Below, piece by piece: positions 35,792-44,227 of a stretch of DNA of 64,000 nucleotides (position 1 is the stretch's first letter; every line of letters starts with the position of its first letter). The position numbers were made by a program, and so were the translations under genes. Location of the stretch: positions 806,001-870,000 of the forward strand of contig CAWGTD010000003.1 in the NCBI GenBank assembly GCA_963825415.1, in the 5' to 3' direction. This stretch comes from BP-464 sp963825415. Its GTDB lineage: Bacteria > Actinomycetota > Thermoleophilia > Solirubrobacterales > Solirubrobacteraceae. The notes below the pieces were generated by a model. That model ran no database searches. It was not told the origin of the DNA and was given only the letters and a program-made list of their open reading frames with translations.

Positions 35792-36475
35792 TCAGGCGCC
35801 CGTGGCGTCGAGCTTGCGCGCGGTCGCCGAGCGCGGGATTCCGCGCTGGTCGGGGAACGTCCCCAGCGCGCGGTCGGCGACGGTGTTGGTGATCCCGTGC
35901 CAGTAGTGCTCGTTCTTGAAGTGGTGCAGCCGATGCGTGCGCCAGATCGAGCGGTAGTAGCGCGAACGCGGACGATGGGCGGTGTGGATCAGGAAGTGGG
36001 TCCACTCGTAGAGGCCGACCAGCACGTAGGCGACGAGCACCTCGGTCAGCAGCGCCGGCCAGGGCATCGCGCCGGGCAGCGGCCACGCGAGCAGAGCGGT
36101 CAACCCGACCGCCACCGGCACCGCGAGGCCCATCAAGGCCACGACCTCGCGCGATTCGAGCAGGATCATGCCGAGATCGGTGGGCTGCTTGTGGTGCGCG
36201 CCGTGCGCCTTGGAGGTCGGCAGGTAGTAGCTGCGCCCGCGGAACTCGAACGGCGGCATGTGCAGCAGGTAGACGTGGATCGCCCACTCGCCGAAGGGGT
36301 AGATGAAGAGCATCGCCAGCGCCGCCACCAGGTCGCGCCAGCTGAAGCTCCCGACCGCGACCCGCGCGGCGACCGCCGCGAGGATCAGGCCGCCGATGAG
36401 CCAGGGCGAGCGGTTGGAGCGAAACTCCCTGAACGCATGCCCGATCGTGGCGACCTCGCGCCCGTAGCGCGCCAT
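35792..36475 (-). CDS. Fatty acid hydroxylase / sterol desaturase family membrane enzyme
   Basis: 227 residues with about four membrane segments. The histidine clusters that bind the di-iron centre are visible: HVYLLH, HGAHH, HFLIHTAH and HRLHHFKNEHYWHG. The family introduces hydroxyl groups or double bonds into lipid acyl chains or related molecules, using O2. The exact lipid is unknown; lipid or carotenoid substrates are both possible. It begins 20 bp after the acyl-CoA dehydrogenase stop and so is probably the last gene of the RTX / response regulator / kinase / acyl-CoA dehydrogenase run, making lipid remodelling a likely output of that two-component system. Confidence 0.88.
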   Translation of the reverse strand: MARYGREVATIGHAFREFRSNRSPWLIGGLILAAVAARVAVGSFSWRDLVAALAMLFIYPFGEWAIHVYLLHMPPFEFRGRSYYLPTSKAHGAHHKQPTDLGMILLESREVVALMGLAVPVAVGLTALLAWPLPGAMPWPALLTEVLVAYVLVGLYEWTHFLIHTAHRPRSRYYRSIWRTHRLHHFKNEHYWHGITNTVADRALGTFPDQRGIPRSATARKLDATGA

Positions 36476-36495
36476 GCGCGCAGGGTACCGGGCGG

Positions 36496-38403
36496 CTACG
36501 CGCCCGCTGTGGCCTGCACGCGCTCCTTGGCCGGCGGCTCGTGCTCGGGGATCGAGGGGCCGTCGCCGGCCGGGTCGATCAGGTCGGCCTCGAAGAACTC
36601 GTAGCGCCCCTCGAGGATTCGCTGGGCGGCCGAGTACTGCGCGTCGTCGTCGTTGTTCCACAGGCGCGGGAACAGCTCGTCGGCGCGGCGGCGGGCCTGC
36701 AGGCAGAACAGCTCGGCCAGCTCGGCGACCTCGTCGCGCCGGTCGGGCTGTTCGCGCGCCAGCGTCTGTGCATACACGCACGCGCACGCGATCGCGTAGA
36801 TCTCGGCGCCGATGTCGACGACGCGGCCGAGCAGCGCGCCCTTGCGCTCGAGCTTGGCCTGGTGGCGGCCCATCAGATAGAAGGTCGAGCGGGCGAGCTT
36901 GCGCGAGGCCCGCTCGGCATAGCGCAGCTGCGACGCGAGCGGCCCGAAGTCGTCGAACGAGCCGGGGCGCTGCCCGGCTCCGACGGTCAGCTTCGGGAAC
37001 CACGACGCGTAGAAGGCGCCCGCCTTCAGCGCGGCCTTCGCGCGGTCGGCCGGGGCGGTGGCCGTCTCGAGGACGTCGCCGGCCACCTCCATGTGCTGGT
37101 CGAGCGCCTCGCGCGCGATCAGCAGGTGCATGATCTCCGTGGAGCCCTCGAAGATCCGGTTGATGCGCATGTCGCGCATCAGCTGCTCGACCGGCACCGG
37201 CTTCTCGCCGCGGCGCTGGAGCGACTCGGCGGTCTCGTAGCCGCGGCCGCCGCGGATCTGGACGAGCTCGTCGACCGCCTGCCAGCCCAGCTCCGATGCG
37301 TAGAGCTTGGCCAGCGCGGCCTCGATGCGGATGTCGTTGCGCTTGTCGTCGGCCAAGCGGCTCGACACGTCGAGCACCGCCTCGAGGCCGAAGGCCGAGC
37401 CGGCGATGAACGCCAGCTTCTGGGCGACCGGGTCGTGCTCGCCGATCGGCCGGCCCCACTGCTTGCGCTCGGCGGCCCACTCCCGCGAGAGCTTCAGCGC
37501 GTACTTGGTGGTCGCGGTGCAGATCGCCGGCAGCGACAGCCGCCCGGTGTTGAGCGTCGACAGCGCGATCCGCAGGCCCATGCCCTCGCCGCCGATCACG
37601 TTCTCGGCCGGTATCCGGACGTCCTCGAACGTGGTCCGCGAGTTCTCGATGCCGCGCAGGCCCATGAACTCGTTGCGGTGCGTGACGGTCACGCCTTCGA
37701 TGTCGCACGGGCAGATGAACGCGGTGATGCCGCCCTTGTGCCCGTCGGACTTCGGGACCACGGCCATCACGACGACGACGTCGGCGATCACGCCGTTGGT
37801 CGCCCACAGCTTGGTCCCGTTGAGGACGTAGCCGTCCTCGGTGGGCTCGGCCGTCGTGCTCATCCGGGCCGGGTCCGAGCCCACGTCGGGCTCGGTCAGC
37901 AGGAACGCCGAGATATGGGTGCGCGCGACCTTCGGCAGCCACTCGCGCTTCTGCTCGTCGGTGCCGAACTGGCGCAGCGGCTCGGGCACGCCGATCGACT
38001 GATGCGCCGACAGCAGCGCCGACAGCGAGGAGTGCCAGGTGCCGACCAACGCGAGCGCGCGGTTGTAGTAGATCTGCGAGAGCCCGAGGCCGCCGTACTC
38101 CTCGGAGATCTTCATCCCGAAGGCGCCGAGCTCCTTGAGGCCGTCGACGACCTCGTCGGGAATCTTGGCGTCGCGCTCGATCTGCAGCGGATCGACGCGC
38201 TGCTCGAGGAACGCGCGCAGCTGCGCGAGGAACGCGTCGCCCTTGGCGACCGACTCGGGCGGCAGTTCGGGCTGGGGATGGATCAGGTCCAGGCGCAGGT
38301 CACCCAGGAACAGGCCGCGCCCGAAACTCGGGCGTTCCCACTTCGTCTCGCGGCTTTCCTCGGCGATCTGCTTGGACTGCTCGTACGACACGTTCGACGT
38401 CAT
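36496..38403 (-). CDS. Acyl-CoA dehydrogenase (FadE-like)
   Basis: 635 residues. The N-terminal helical domain is followed by the FAD-binding LLTEPDVGSDPARMSTTAE and the beta-domain LNGTKLWATNGVIADVVVV. In the C-terminal domain are RIALSTLNTGRLSLPA, QIRGGRGYETAESL and the catalytic region NRIFEGSTEIMHLL (Glu as base). An extra C-terminal helical domain of about 170 residues makes it longer than the 380-residue short-chain enzymes, as in VLCAD/FadE5-like proteins. It oxidises acyl-CoA thioesters with FAD. Its ATG overlaps the histidine-kinase stop (ATGA), an unusual coupling of signalling and metabolic genes. Confidence 0.92.
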   Translation of the reverse strand: MTSNVSYEQSKQIAEESRETKWERPSFGRGLFLGDLRLDLIHPQPELPPESVAKGDAFLAQLRAFLEQRVDPLQIERDAKIPDEVVDGLKELGAFGMKISEEYGGLGLSQIYYNRALALVGTWHSSLSALLSAHQSIGVPEPLRQFGTDEQKREWLPKVARTHISAFLLTEPDVGSDPARMSTTAEPTEDGYVLNGTKLWATNGVIADVVVVMAVVPKSDGHKGGITAFICPCDIEGVTVTHRNEFMGLRGIENSRTTFEDVRIPAENVIGGEGMGLRIALSTLNTGRLSLPAICTATTKYALKLSREWAAERKQWGRPIGEHDPVAQKLAFIAGSAFGLEAVLDVSSRLADDKRNDIRIEAALAKLYASELGWQAVDELVQIRGGRGYETAESLQRRGEKPVPVEQLMRDMRINRIFEGSTEIMHLLIAREALDQHMEVAGDVLETATAPADRAKAALKAGAFYASWFPKLTVGAGQRPGSFDDFGPLASQLRYAERASRKLARSTFYLMGRHQAKLERKGALLGRVVDIGAEIYAIACACVYAQTLAREQPDRRDEVAELAELFCLQARRRADELFPRLWNNDDDAQYSAAQRILEGRYEFFEADLIDPAGDGPSIPEHEPPAKERVQATAGA

Positions 38404-39773
38404 GACTGACGTCCTACCCCGCGGAAGCGCACCGTGAAGCGCGCCCCGCCCAGCGGGGCGTCGCCGACCTCCAGCGAGGCGCCGTGGTGGCCGGCCTGCT
38501 GGGAGGCGATCGCCAGGCCGAGCCCCGAGCCGGGCCCTTCGGCAGCGGCGCGCGCGAACGGCGCGAAGATCCGCTCGCGGTCGGCCTCCGGGACGCCGGG
38601 CCCGTCGTCGTCGACGTGCATGACCACCGGCGCTCCGTGGGGAGCGTCGAGCGTCACGCGCACGCGCCCGCCCAGGCGCCCGTGGCGCGCGGCGTTCTCG
38701 ACGAGGTTGTCGACGAGCAGCCGCAGCCCGGGCTCCCAGCCCGACACGATCACCGGCGCATCCGGCAGCACGGTGGCGACGTCGAGCTCGGGGTGGCGCT
38801 CGCCGGCGACGGTCACCACCGCGTCGATCAGCTCGCAGAGGTCGACGTCGGTGTGCTGCACCGGGCCGGCGTCGCCGCGCGCGAGCGCCTGGAGCCCGTC
38901 GAGGAGGTCGACGAGCCGCCGCTGCTCGGCGAGCGCGTCGTCGACCAGCTCGGCGCGGCGCTCGGGGGCCAGGTCGTGGTGGCGGCCGAGCATCGACAGC
39001 GTGGCCTGCACGCTGGTGAGCGGCGTGCGCAGCTCGTGGCCCGCGTCGGCCGCGAAGCGGCGCGTCGCCTGCAGCGCCCGCTCGCGGTCGGCTGCCGACC
39101 GGCCCAGCCGCGCGAGCATCGCGTTGAGGCTCGCCGCGAGCGAACGCAGCTCGGTGGGGCCGGCGTCGGCGGGCACGCGGCGATCGAGGTCCTCGTCCGC
39201 CGCCACGCTGGATGCCAGCGCGCGCAGCCGCCGCAGCGGGCGCAGAACGAGGCTCGCCGCCAGCCAGGTGCCCGCGCCGCCGACCGCGAGCGCGAGCAAT
39301 CCGAGCAGCGCCAGGCGGCGGTCCAGCGACGCCTGGCGGTCCTCGACCGCGGCGAGGCTCGAAGCCACCTCCAGGCGCGCCTGGCCGCCGAGGTTGCGGT
39401 CGTTCAGCGTGGTCACGTAGGCCCGGTAGCGGGTCCCGGAGACCTCGAACGTCTGCAGCCCGGAACGAAGCGCCGGCCGGCGCGGCAGCCGCGCGCCGGT
39501 GTCGAGCAGGACGGTCTTGCCCAGCACCAGCCGCAACGAGGTGCTGGTGGCGCGCAGCACCGCGTCGAGGCGCCGGTCGTCCTCGGGGATCTCCTGCTGG
39601 ACGGCGGCCAGCGCAGTCGCTCGCGAGAGCTCGGCGGTTCGCTTGAGGCGGTCGTCGAACGCTCCGCGCTCGGAGACGTCGACGCGATGAGAGGCGACCA
39701 GCCCGGCGACGAGCAGCACCGAGGCCAGGACGAGCAGGACGCCGAGCGTCAGGCGGCCGCGGAGGCTGCGCAC
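38400..39773 (-). CDS. Sensor histidine kinase
   Basis: 457 residues from GTG at 39773. Two membrane segments (about 8-27 and 153-177) bracket an extracytoplasmic sensor of about 125 residues. A HAMP domain follows (178-232). The DHp domain has the H-box ADAGHELRTPLTSVQ with His246. The ATPase domain has the N box LLVDNLVENAARHG, the G1 box DDDGPGVPEADRERIFAPF and the G2 box GSGLGLAIA. It starts 4 bp after the response regulator and its stop overlaps the acyl-CoA dehydrogenase start. The signal is unknown; the adjoining calcium-binding RTX proteins make a surface or ion-related cue possible, which is inference. Confidence 0.93.
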   Translation of the reverse strand: MRSLRGRLTLGVLLVLASVLLVAGLVASHRVDVSERGAFDDRLKRTAELSRATALAAVQQEIPEDDRRLDAVLRATSTSLRLVLGKTVLLDTGARLPRRPALRSGLQTFEVSGTRYRAYVTTLNDRNLGGQARLEVASSLAAVEDRQASLDRRLALLGLLALAVGGAGTWLAASLVLRPLRRLRALASSVAADEDLDRRVPADAGPTELRSLAASLNAMLARLGRSAADRERALQATRRFAADAGHELRTPLTSVQATLSMLGRHHDLAPERRAELVDDALAEQRRLVDLLDGLQALARGDAGPVQHTDVDLCELIDAVVTVAGERHPELDVATVLPDAPVIVSGWEPGLRLLVDNLVENAARHGRLGGRVRVTLDAPHGAPVVMHVDDDGPGVPEADRERIFAPFARAAAEGPGSGLGLAIASQQAGHHGASLEVGDAPLGGARFTVRFRGVGRQS

Positions 39774-39777
39774 ACCG

Positions 39778-40474
39778 TCAGGTTCGCAGGACGAAGCCGA
39801 CGCCGCGCACCGTGTGCAACACGCGTGGCTCGCCGCCGGCCTCGAGCTTGCGCCGCAGGTAGCCGACGAAGACGTCGGCGACGTTGGTGCCCGGGTCGAA
39901 CGTGTAGCCCCAGACCTCCTCGTGCAGGCGCGCGCGTTCCAGCACCTCGCCGGGGTTGCGCATCAGCAGCGCGAGCAGGTCGAACTCGCGCCGGGTCAGC
40001 TCCAGCTCGCGGTCGCCGCGAGACGCGCTGCGCGTCCGCGGGTCGAGCCGCAGGTCGCCGACCGCGAGCGCCTCCTCTGTGCCGGTGCGAGGGCCGTCGC
40101 CGCAGCAGCGCGTGCAGCCGGGCGACGACCTCCTCGACCGCGAACGGCTTGACGACATAGTCGTCGGCGCCGGCCTCGAGGCCGCGGACGCGGTCGTCGA
40201 CCTCGTCGCGGGCCGAAAGCACGCACACCGGCACCTCGTCGCCCGCCTCGCGCAGCCGGCGCAGCACCTCGATGCCGTCGAGGTCGGGCATGCTCAAGTC
40301 GAGCAGCACGACGGCGGGGCTGATCCGCTGCGCCGCCTCCAGCGCGGCGCGCCCGCCCGAGGCGGGCACCACCGAGAAGCCCTCGAGCTCCAACGCGGCT
40401 CCGACGGTCCGCCGGATCGCGGCGTCGTCGTCGACCAGCAGCACTACGGGCCCCGCGGGAGCGGGGTCATCCAC
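39778..40474 (-). pseudogene. OmpR/PhoB-type response regulator, one frameshift
   Basis: About 232 residues once repaired. Start is GTG at 40474, inside the end of the RTX gene (8-bp overlap). The receiver domain has Asp15/16 (LLVDDDAAI), phospho-acceptor Asp59 (VVLLDLSMPDLDG), Ser87 and Lys109 (DDYVVKPF). Homology then changes frame near 40096-40102 (CGGCGACGG) and continues as DGPRTGTEEALAVGDLRLD into the winged helix with LTRREFDLLALLMRNPGEVL and VADVFVGYLRRKLE, ending GVGFVLRT. A one-base loss in a C/G stretch explains it. It pairs with the kinase 4 bp downstream. The 11-bp-phased TCTCA repeats in nearby promoters are its likely targets. Confidence 0.88.
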
Positions 40475-40925
40475 GCCGGACGACCTCGCAGTCCCCGGCG
40501 ACGTCGTCGTTCGGGTCGGCCGCCACGCGGTCGCGCCCCGTGCCGCAGCTGATGTGGTCGAGCTCGCCGTCGCGGGCTCCCACTGCGTCGTTGCCGTCGC
40601 CCGCGACGATCAGGTCGGTCCCCGGGCCGCCCTTGATGCGGTCGCCCCCGGCACCACCGAGCAGCGTGTCGTCGCCCGGGCCTCCGCCGAGCTGGTCGCG
40701 TCCGGCGTCGCCTGCGACAAGATCGTTCCCGCGGCCGCCGCCGAGCTGGTCGTCGCCCGCGCGCCCGCGGATCCGGTCGTCGCCGCCGCGGCCCGCGATG
40801 CGGTCCGGGCCAGAAGTGCCCGCGATCCGGTCGGGCCCGGGGGTGCCACGGCGCGTCGCGGCACCTGCGACGCCGACCGAGGCGAGCACGGCGACCAGGA
40901 CTGCGATGGCGAGGCGGTGAGACAT
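40467..40925 (-). CDS. Small secreted RTX calcium-binding repeat protein
   Basis: 152 residues. A signal peptide (hydrophobic core AIAVLVAVLASVGVAGA) precedes about eight RTX-type nonapeptide units of the form GGxGxDxLx, for example GGDDRIRGRAGDDQLGGG. The tail DHISCGTGRDRV has one cysteine and a second (GDCEVV) near the end; these probably pair. RTX repeats bind calcium in a parallel beta-roll. This is much shorter than RTX toxins and has no toxin or protease part, so structural or calcium-sensing roles are more likely. It is the first gene of the two-component operon and its last 8 bp overlap the response regulator. It is divergent from a second RTX gene. Confidence 0.85.
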   Translation of the reverse strand: MSHRLAIAVLVAVLASVGVAGAATRRGTPGPDRIAGTSGPDRIAGRGGDDRIRGRAGDDQLGGGRGNDLVAGDAGRDQLGGGPGDDTLLGGAGGDRIKGGPGTDLIVAGDGNDAVGARDGELDHISCGTGRDRVAADPNDDVAGDCEVVRRG

Positions 40926-40976
40926 GGCTCGGAGGATGACTTAGTAATCGGCCGCGTGTGCGTGAGAACCCATCAG

Positions 40977-41019
40977 GTCTCACGGATTTCTCATCGGACG
41001 TGAGGAGTGCCTGAGACCT
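40977..41019. promoter_or_regulatory. Two oppositely oriented TCTCA direct-repeat boxes between RTX genes
   Basis: On the plus strand TCTCA occurs at 40979 and 40990, and on the minus strand TCTCA/CCTCA is read at 41017 and 41006, each pair 11 bp apart (AGGTCTCA leads both). The 11-bp phase is the layout bound by OmpR/PhoB-type regulators. One box faces each divergent RTX gene, 75-110 bp from their starts. Confidence 0.55.
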
Positions 41020-41090
41020 CGCCCACGACCAGCGTCCGAGTGGTGACCCTGTCGCTCGACACCCGTAACGCGAAGAGAGGACCACCGACC

Positions 41091-41927
41091 ATGCAGCTCC
41101 GCAAGACCACCATCTGCGCCGTCGCGGCGATCGGGATCGTTCCCGGCGCGGCGCTGGCGGCCACGATCTCCGGCGGCCCGGGCAACGAACGCCTGCGCGG
41201 CACGCTTCAGGCGGACATCATCGACGGCAACGCGGGCAACGACCGCATCTGGGGCCGGGCCGGCGACGACCAGCTGCTCGGCGGGCTCGGCAACGACCGC
41301 GTCTACGGCGGCAGGGGCAACGACCTGCTGGCGGGCGTGGCGGGCAACGACTTCCTGCACGGCGGCCCCGGCGACGACAGGGTCTCCGGCGACGGCAACC
41401 ACGTCGGCGACCCCACGTCGTTCGACCGCATCTTCGGTGGCTCGGGCAACGACACCCTCACCGGCGGCGATTCGCGTGACCGCATGCACGGCGGCTCCGG
41501 CAACGACACCGCCGACGGCCAGTCGGGCAACGACCGCATGGCCGGCGGCACCGGCGACGACGTGCAGAACGGCAACGGCGGCAACGACCTGATCTACGCC
41601 AACCTCGGGCAGGACACGAGCTCCGGCGGAGCCGGCGACGACGTCCTGTGGGCGCTCGCACGCCGCGACGTGACCCCCGGCCCCAACGGCGAGGTCGACC
41701 AGGTCGGCGACACGCTCGACGGCGGATTCGGCAACGACCGCATCCACACCGTCGACGGCGAGGTCGACCGCGTCACCTGCGGCGACGGCGACGACCGCGC
41801 GTTCCTCGATCAGGTCGACGTCATCACCGACGCGACCGCGGCGAACCCCAACGGCTCGTGCGAGCGCGTGAAGCGCCGCGCGCCGCGGCCGAAGGACTCG
41901 GTCGTCGAGGACCGCGAGCAGAAGTAG
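41091..41927 (+). CDS. Secreted RTX calcium-binding repeat protein
   Basis: 278 residues from ATG at 41091 with a GAGAGGA ribosome-binding site. A signal peptide ends at ALAA (about residue 24). The rest is a run of RTX nonapeptides such as GGPGNERLRG, GNAGNDRIWG and GGSGNDTLTG, about a dozen in all, then a C-terminal part with two cysteines (VTCGDGDD and GSCERV) like that of the smaller RTX protein. It should fold as a calcium-filled beta-roll outside the cell. No secreted-enzyme domain or type I secretion partner is visible. It is divergent from the RTX gene that heads the two-component operon and shares its candidate operator region. Confidence 0.88.
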   Translation: MQLRKTTICAVAAIGIVPGAALAATISGGPGNERLRGTLQADIIDGNAGNDRIWGRAGDDQLLGGLGNDRVYGGRGNDLLAGVAGNDFLHGGPGDDRVSGDGNHVGDPTSFDRIFGGSGNDTLTGGDSRDRMHGGSGNDTADGQSGNDRMAGGTGDDVQNGNGGNDLIYANLGQDTSSGGAGDDVLWALARRDVTPGPNGEVDQVGDTLDGGFGNDRIHTVDGEVDRVTCGDGDDRAFLDQVDVITDATAANPNGSCERVKRRAPRPKDSVVEDREQK

Positions 41928-41943
41928 TTCGAACGGCCGCCGT

Positions 41944-41975
41944 GCCCGGCGCTACGCAGCCGCGTAGCGCTGGGC
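41944..41975. terminator. Strong 14-bp hairpin between convergent genes
   Basis: Arms 41944-41957 and 41962-41975 pair over 14 positions with one G-T pair and a 4-base AGCC loop. It covers the stop codon of the DUF2277 gene and lies 17 bp after the RTX stop. Strong enough to end transcription in either direction; no T-run. Confidence 0.65.
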
Positions 41976-42224
41976 CGAGCGGGCGCGGGCCTTGGCGGCC
42001 TCGACCTCGCGGTCCTTCGGCGGCGCGTTCGTGACCAGCTCGGCCAGCAGGTGCTCCGAGGCGTGGGCGACGGTGTGGACCGCCCGGTCGAACGCTTCGG
42101 CGTTGGCCTGCGACGGCTTCGTGAAGCCGCTGATCTTGCGCACGTACTGCAGCGCGGCGAGGTGCACCTCTTCGCTGCTGGCCTCGGGCTCGAAGTTGTA
42201 GAGGGTGCGGATGTTGCGGCACAT
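41952..42224 (-). CDS. DUF2277 family protein
   Basis: 90 residues from ATG at 42224. The sequence MCRNIRTLYNFEPEASSEEV at the N-terminus and LQYVRKISGFTKPS next are the hallmark of this small actinobacterial/proteobacterial family, whose function is unknown. The second residue is a conserved Cys, and the rest is alpha-helical and ends in a basic Ala/Arg tail. No signal peptide. Its promoter is not obvious; the upstream gap holds the hairpin of the secreted-protein gene. It converges with the RTX gene. Some relatives carry the label of DNA-binding or gyrase-related proteins, but nothing here supports that. Confidence 0.85.
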   Translation of the reverse strand: MCRNIRTLYNFEPEASSEEVHLAALQYVRKISGFTKPSQANAEAFDRAVHTVAHASEHLLAELVTNAPPKDREVEAAKARARSAQRYAAA

Positions 42225-42254
42225 GCCAGACAGCGTAGGCGCAATCGGCGCGTG

Positions 42255-42289
42255 GGTGCCGGCGACGCGCTGACGCGCCGCCGGCCACC
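42255..42289 (-). terminator. Hairpin after the secreted-protein gene
   Basis: GGTGCCGGCG (42255-42264) pairs with CGCCGCCGGCCACC (42276-42289) with one bulged base. It lies just downstream of the minus-strand secreted-protein gene and before the DUF2277 start, so it probably separates the two transcripts. Confidence 0.45.
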
Positions 42290-42295
42290 AGCGTC

Positions 42296-42838
42296 CTACG
42301 ACTCGTCGACCGTCTCGTCGGCCGGCTCGCCCGGGACGGGGGCGTTCGGCTGCGGGCGATCGGGATGCAGCGACGCTCCGCCGCGCAGGCCCTTGATGGT
42401 CGTCCAGAAGGCCTTGCGGGCCGTCTGGATCGCCTCGTGGTAGGCGCGACGCACGTCGCGGAACGCCTGGCGCGCAGTGCGCACCGAGGTGCGTGCGTCC
42501 TTCCGCGCGGCGCGACATGTCTGGCGGTCGCCGCCCTCAGCGCATGCGGCCTGTGCCGATGACTTCGCGGTGGCGATTGCCTGCTCGAGGGCATCGACGC
42601 CCGGGCCGGCGGCGCTGACCGCGGCGTCGTAATCGGCGTGCAGCGTGGCGCAGGCCGTCGTGATCTGGGCCTCGGAGCTCTGCAGGCGCTTCGGTGTGTG
42701 GCCGTCGGCGACGGCGTTGCACAGGCGCGAGGCGACCGGGAAGGTCCGCTGGAAGTCGCGGTTTCCGGGCTTGGCGGCCGCAACGCCCGGGATGGCGAGC
42801 GCGGCGGTCAGGAACAGCAGGGTGAATCGGGTCGTCAT
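42296..42838 (-). CDS. Secreted helical protein of unknown function
   Basis: 180 residues from ATG at 42838. Signal peptide: MTTR, hydrophobic core LLFLTAALAIPGVAAA, cut near residue 22. The mature part is predicted mostly helical, with four cysteines (SRLCNAVAD, TTACATLH, QAACAEGG, RQTCRAAR) and an Arg/Ala-rich repeat-like helix, then a Pro/Glu-rich tail. I do not recognise the family. It is divergent from the thioredoxin-reductase-like gene; the 114-bp gap has a TCTCA direct-repeat box, so both may answer to the nearby two-component system. Function cannot be inferred beyond an exported, probably disulfide-bonded protein. Confidence 0.7.
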   Translation of the reverse strand: MTTRFTLLFLTAALAIPGVAAAKPGNRDFQRTFPVASRLCNAVADGHTPKRLQSSEAQITTACATLHADYDAAVSAAGPGVDALEQAIATAKSSAQAACAEGGDRQTCRAARKDARTSVRTARQAFRDVRRAYHEAIQTARKAFWTTIKGLRGGASLHPDRPQPNAPVPGEPADETVDES

Positions 42839-42914
42839 CGTGGCCTCCTTGCCGTGATGAATGGGACTGGTGGTCCAGACAGGTGTCGGCGCGCTCGCCG
42901 AATGCCGCCAGATC

Positions 42915-42933
42915 GGTCTCACGAAGTTCTCAG
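42915..42933. promoter_or_regulatory. TCTCA direct-repeat box upstream of TrxR-like gene
   Basis: GGTCTCACGAAGTTCTCAG has TCTCA at 42917 and 42928, 11 bp apart, and matches the box at 40977 at most positions. It is 20 bp before the TrxR-like start and 79 bp from the divergent secreted-protein start. Confidence 0.5.
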
Positions 42934-42952
42934 AAGCCGTCACCATGGTCGC

Positions 42953-44221
42953 GTGAGTCCCGTCCGGCCCGACGTCAAGGTGATCGGCCGCCGCCTGGCG
43001 CCGGAGGACCACCGGCTGCGCGACTTCCTCACGCGCATCGCGCAGCCCTTCGAATGGCTGGAGGCGGGCTCGCCGGAAGCCGACGCGCTGCTGGCCGCCC
43101 GCGGGGCGGCAGACGTGGAGTTGCCCGCGGTGATCGAGGGCGATGCCGTGCTGGCGGGCGCCACGGTCGAGATGCTGGCGGAGGCGTGGGGCGGCAATCG
43201 GCCGCCGTCGCAGGCGGAGTACGACCTCGTGATCGTGGGGGCGGGGCCGGCCGGGATGGCGGCCGCCGTCTACGCGGCCTCGGACGGCCTCTCCACGCTC
43301 GTCCTCGACCACGACGTCCCGGGCGGCCAGGCTTCGCACACATCCCTGATCGAGAACTTCTTCGGCTTTCCGGAGGGGATCGGCGGGGCGGAGCTCGCCA
43401 GGCTGGCAGGCCGCCAGGCCGAGAAGTTCGGCGCCGAGCTGGTGTTCCTGCGCGGCGTGACGGGGAGTCGGCATTCCGCCGCCGACGACCGGTTCACGAT
43501 CGAGGTCGCGGGCGGCGCCGAGGTACGGGCGCGGGCGCTGATCGCGGCTCCGGGGATGACCTGGCGGCGGCTGGAGATCGACGGCGTCGACGAGCTGCTC
43601 GACCGGGGCGTCTATTACGGGGCGGGCCGCAGCGAGGCCACCCAGTGCGGGGGCGACCCGGTGGTCGTCGTGGGCGCGGGCAACTCGGCGGGTCAGGCCG
43701 TGATGCATCTCGCCGACGCGGGCGCGCGCGTGACGATGGCGGTTCGCGGCGATCGGCTGGGAAAGTCGATGTCGGCCTACCTCGTCGACCGCATCGGCTC
43801 GCACCCGTTGATCGACGTGCGCTTGAGAACGCAGGTCGAGGCGCTCGAGTCGGAAGCTGGGCAGCTGGCGGGCGTCGTCCTGCGGGCCGCCGAAGGCGAG
43901 GCCGAGCGCATCGAGGCCCGTGCGCTGTTCCTTTGCCTGGGCGGGGTGCCGCGTACCGGCTGGGCGCCAGCCGTCGGGGTCCGCCTCGACCGTGCAGGGT
44001 TCGTCCTGACAGGTCCGGACCTGCTCGACGGTGGCCGCCGTCCCGCCGGCTGGCCGCTGGAGCGCGACCCGCTGACGCTCGAGACGACCCTCCCGGGACT
44101 GTTCGTCGCCGGTGACGCGCGCAGCGGGTCCACGAAGCGGGTGGCGGGCGCGGTCGGCGAGGGAGCGATGGCGGTCGCGCTGGTGCATCGGCGGCTCGAG
44201 GAGCTCGCCGCCACCGGCTGA
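42953..44221 (+). CDS. Thioredoxin-reductase-like FAD protein without redox CxxC
   Basis: 422 residues from GTG at 42953. Residues 1-85 look like a degenerate thioredoxin/glutaredoxin domain without cysteines (VKVIGRRLAPEDHRLRDFLT). From 90 on it is a TrxR fold: FAD motif DLVIVGAGPAGMAAAVYAAS, GGQASHTSLIENFFGFPEG, NADPH motif VVVVGAGNSAGQAVMHL and C-terminal GLFVAGDARSGSTKRVAGAV. The CATC dithiol of classical TrxR is replaced: the corresponding stretch reads YYGAGRSEATQC, with one Cys (232). Thioredoxin reduction by the standard route is therefore unlikely; a ferredoxin-NADP-reductase-like or other electron-transfer role is possible. The start lies 20 bp after the TCTCA repeat. Confidence 0.85.
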   Translation: MSPVRPDVKVIGRRLAPEDHRLRDFLTRIAQPFEWLEAGSPEADALLAARGAADVELPAVIEGDAVLAGATVEMLAEAWGGNRPPSQAEYDLVIVGAGPAGMAAAVYAASDGLSTLVLDHDVPGGQASHTSLIENFFGFPEGIGGAELARLAGRQAEKFGAELVFLRGVTGSRHSAADDRFTIEVAGGAEVRARALIAAPGMTWRRLEIDGVDELLDRGVYYGAGRSEATQCGGDPVVVVGAGNSAGQAVMHLADAGARVTMAVRGDRLGKSMSAYLVDRIGSHPLIDVRLRTQVEALESEAGQLAGVVLRAAEGEAERIEARALFLCLGGVPRTGWAPAVGVRLDRAGFVLTGPDLLDGGRRPAGWPLERDPLTLETTLPGLFVAGDARSGSTKRVAGAVGEGAMAVALVHRRLEELAATG

Positions 44222-44227
44222 CGCACG

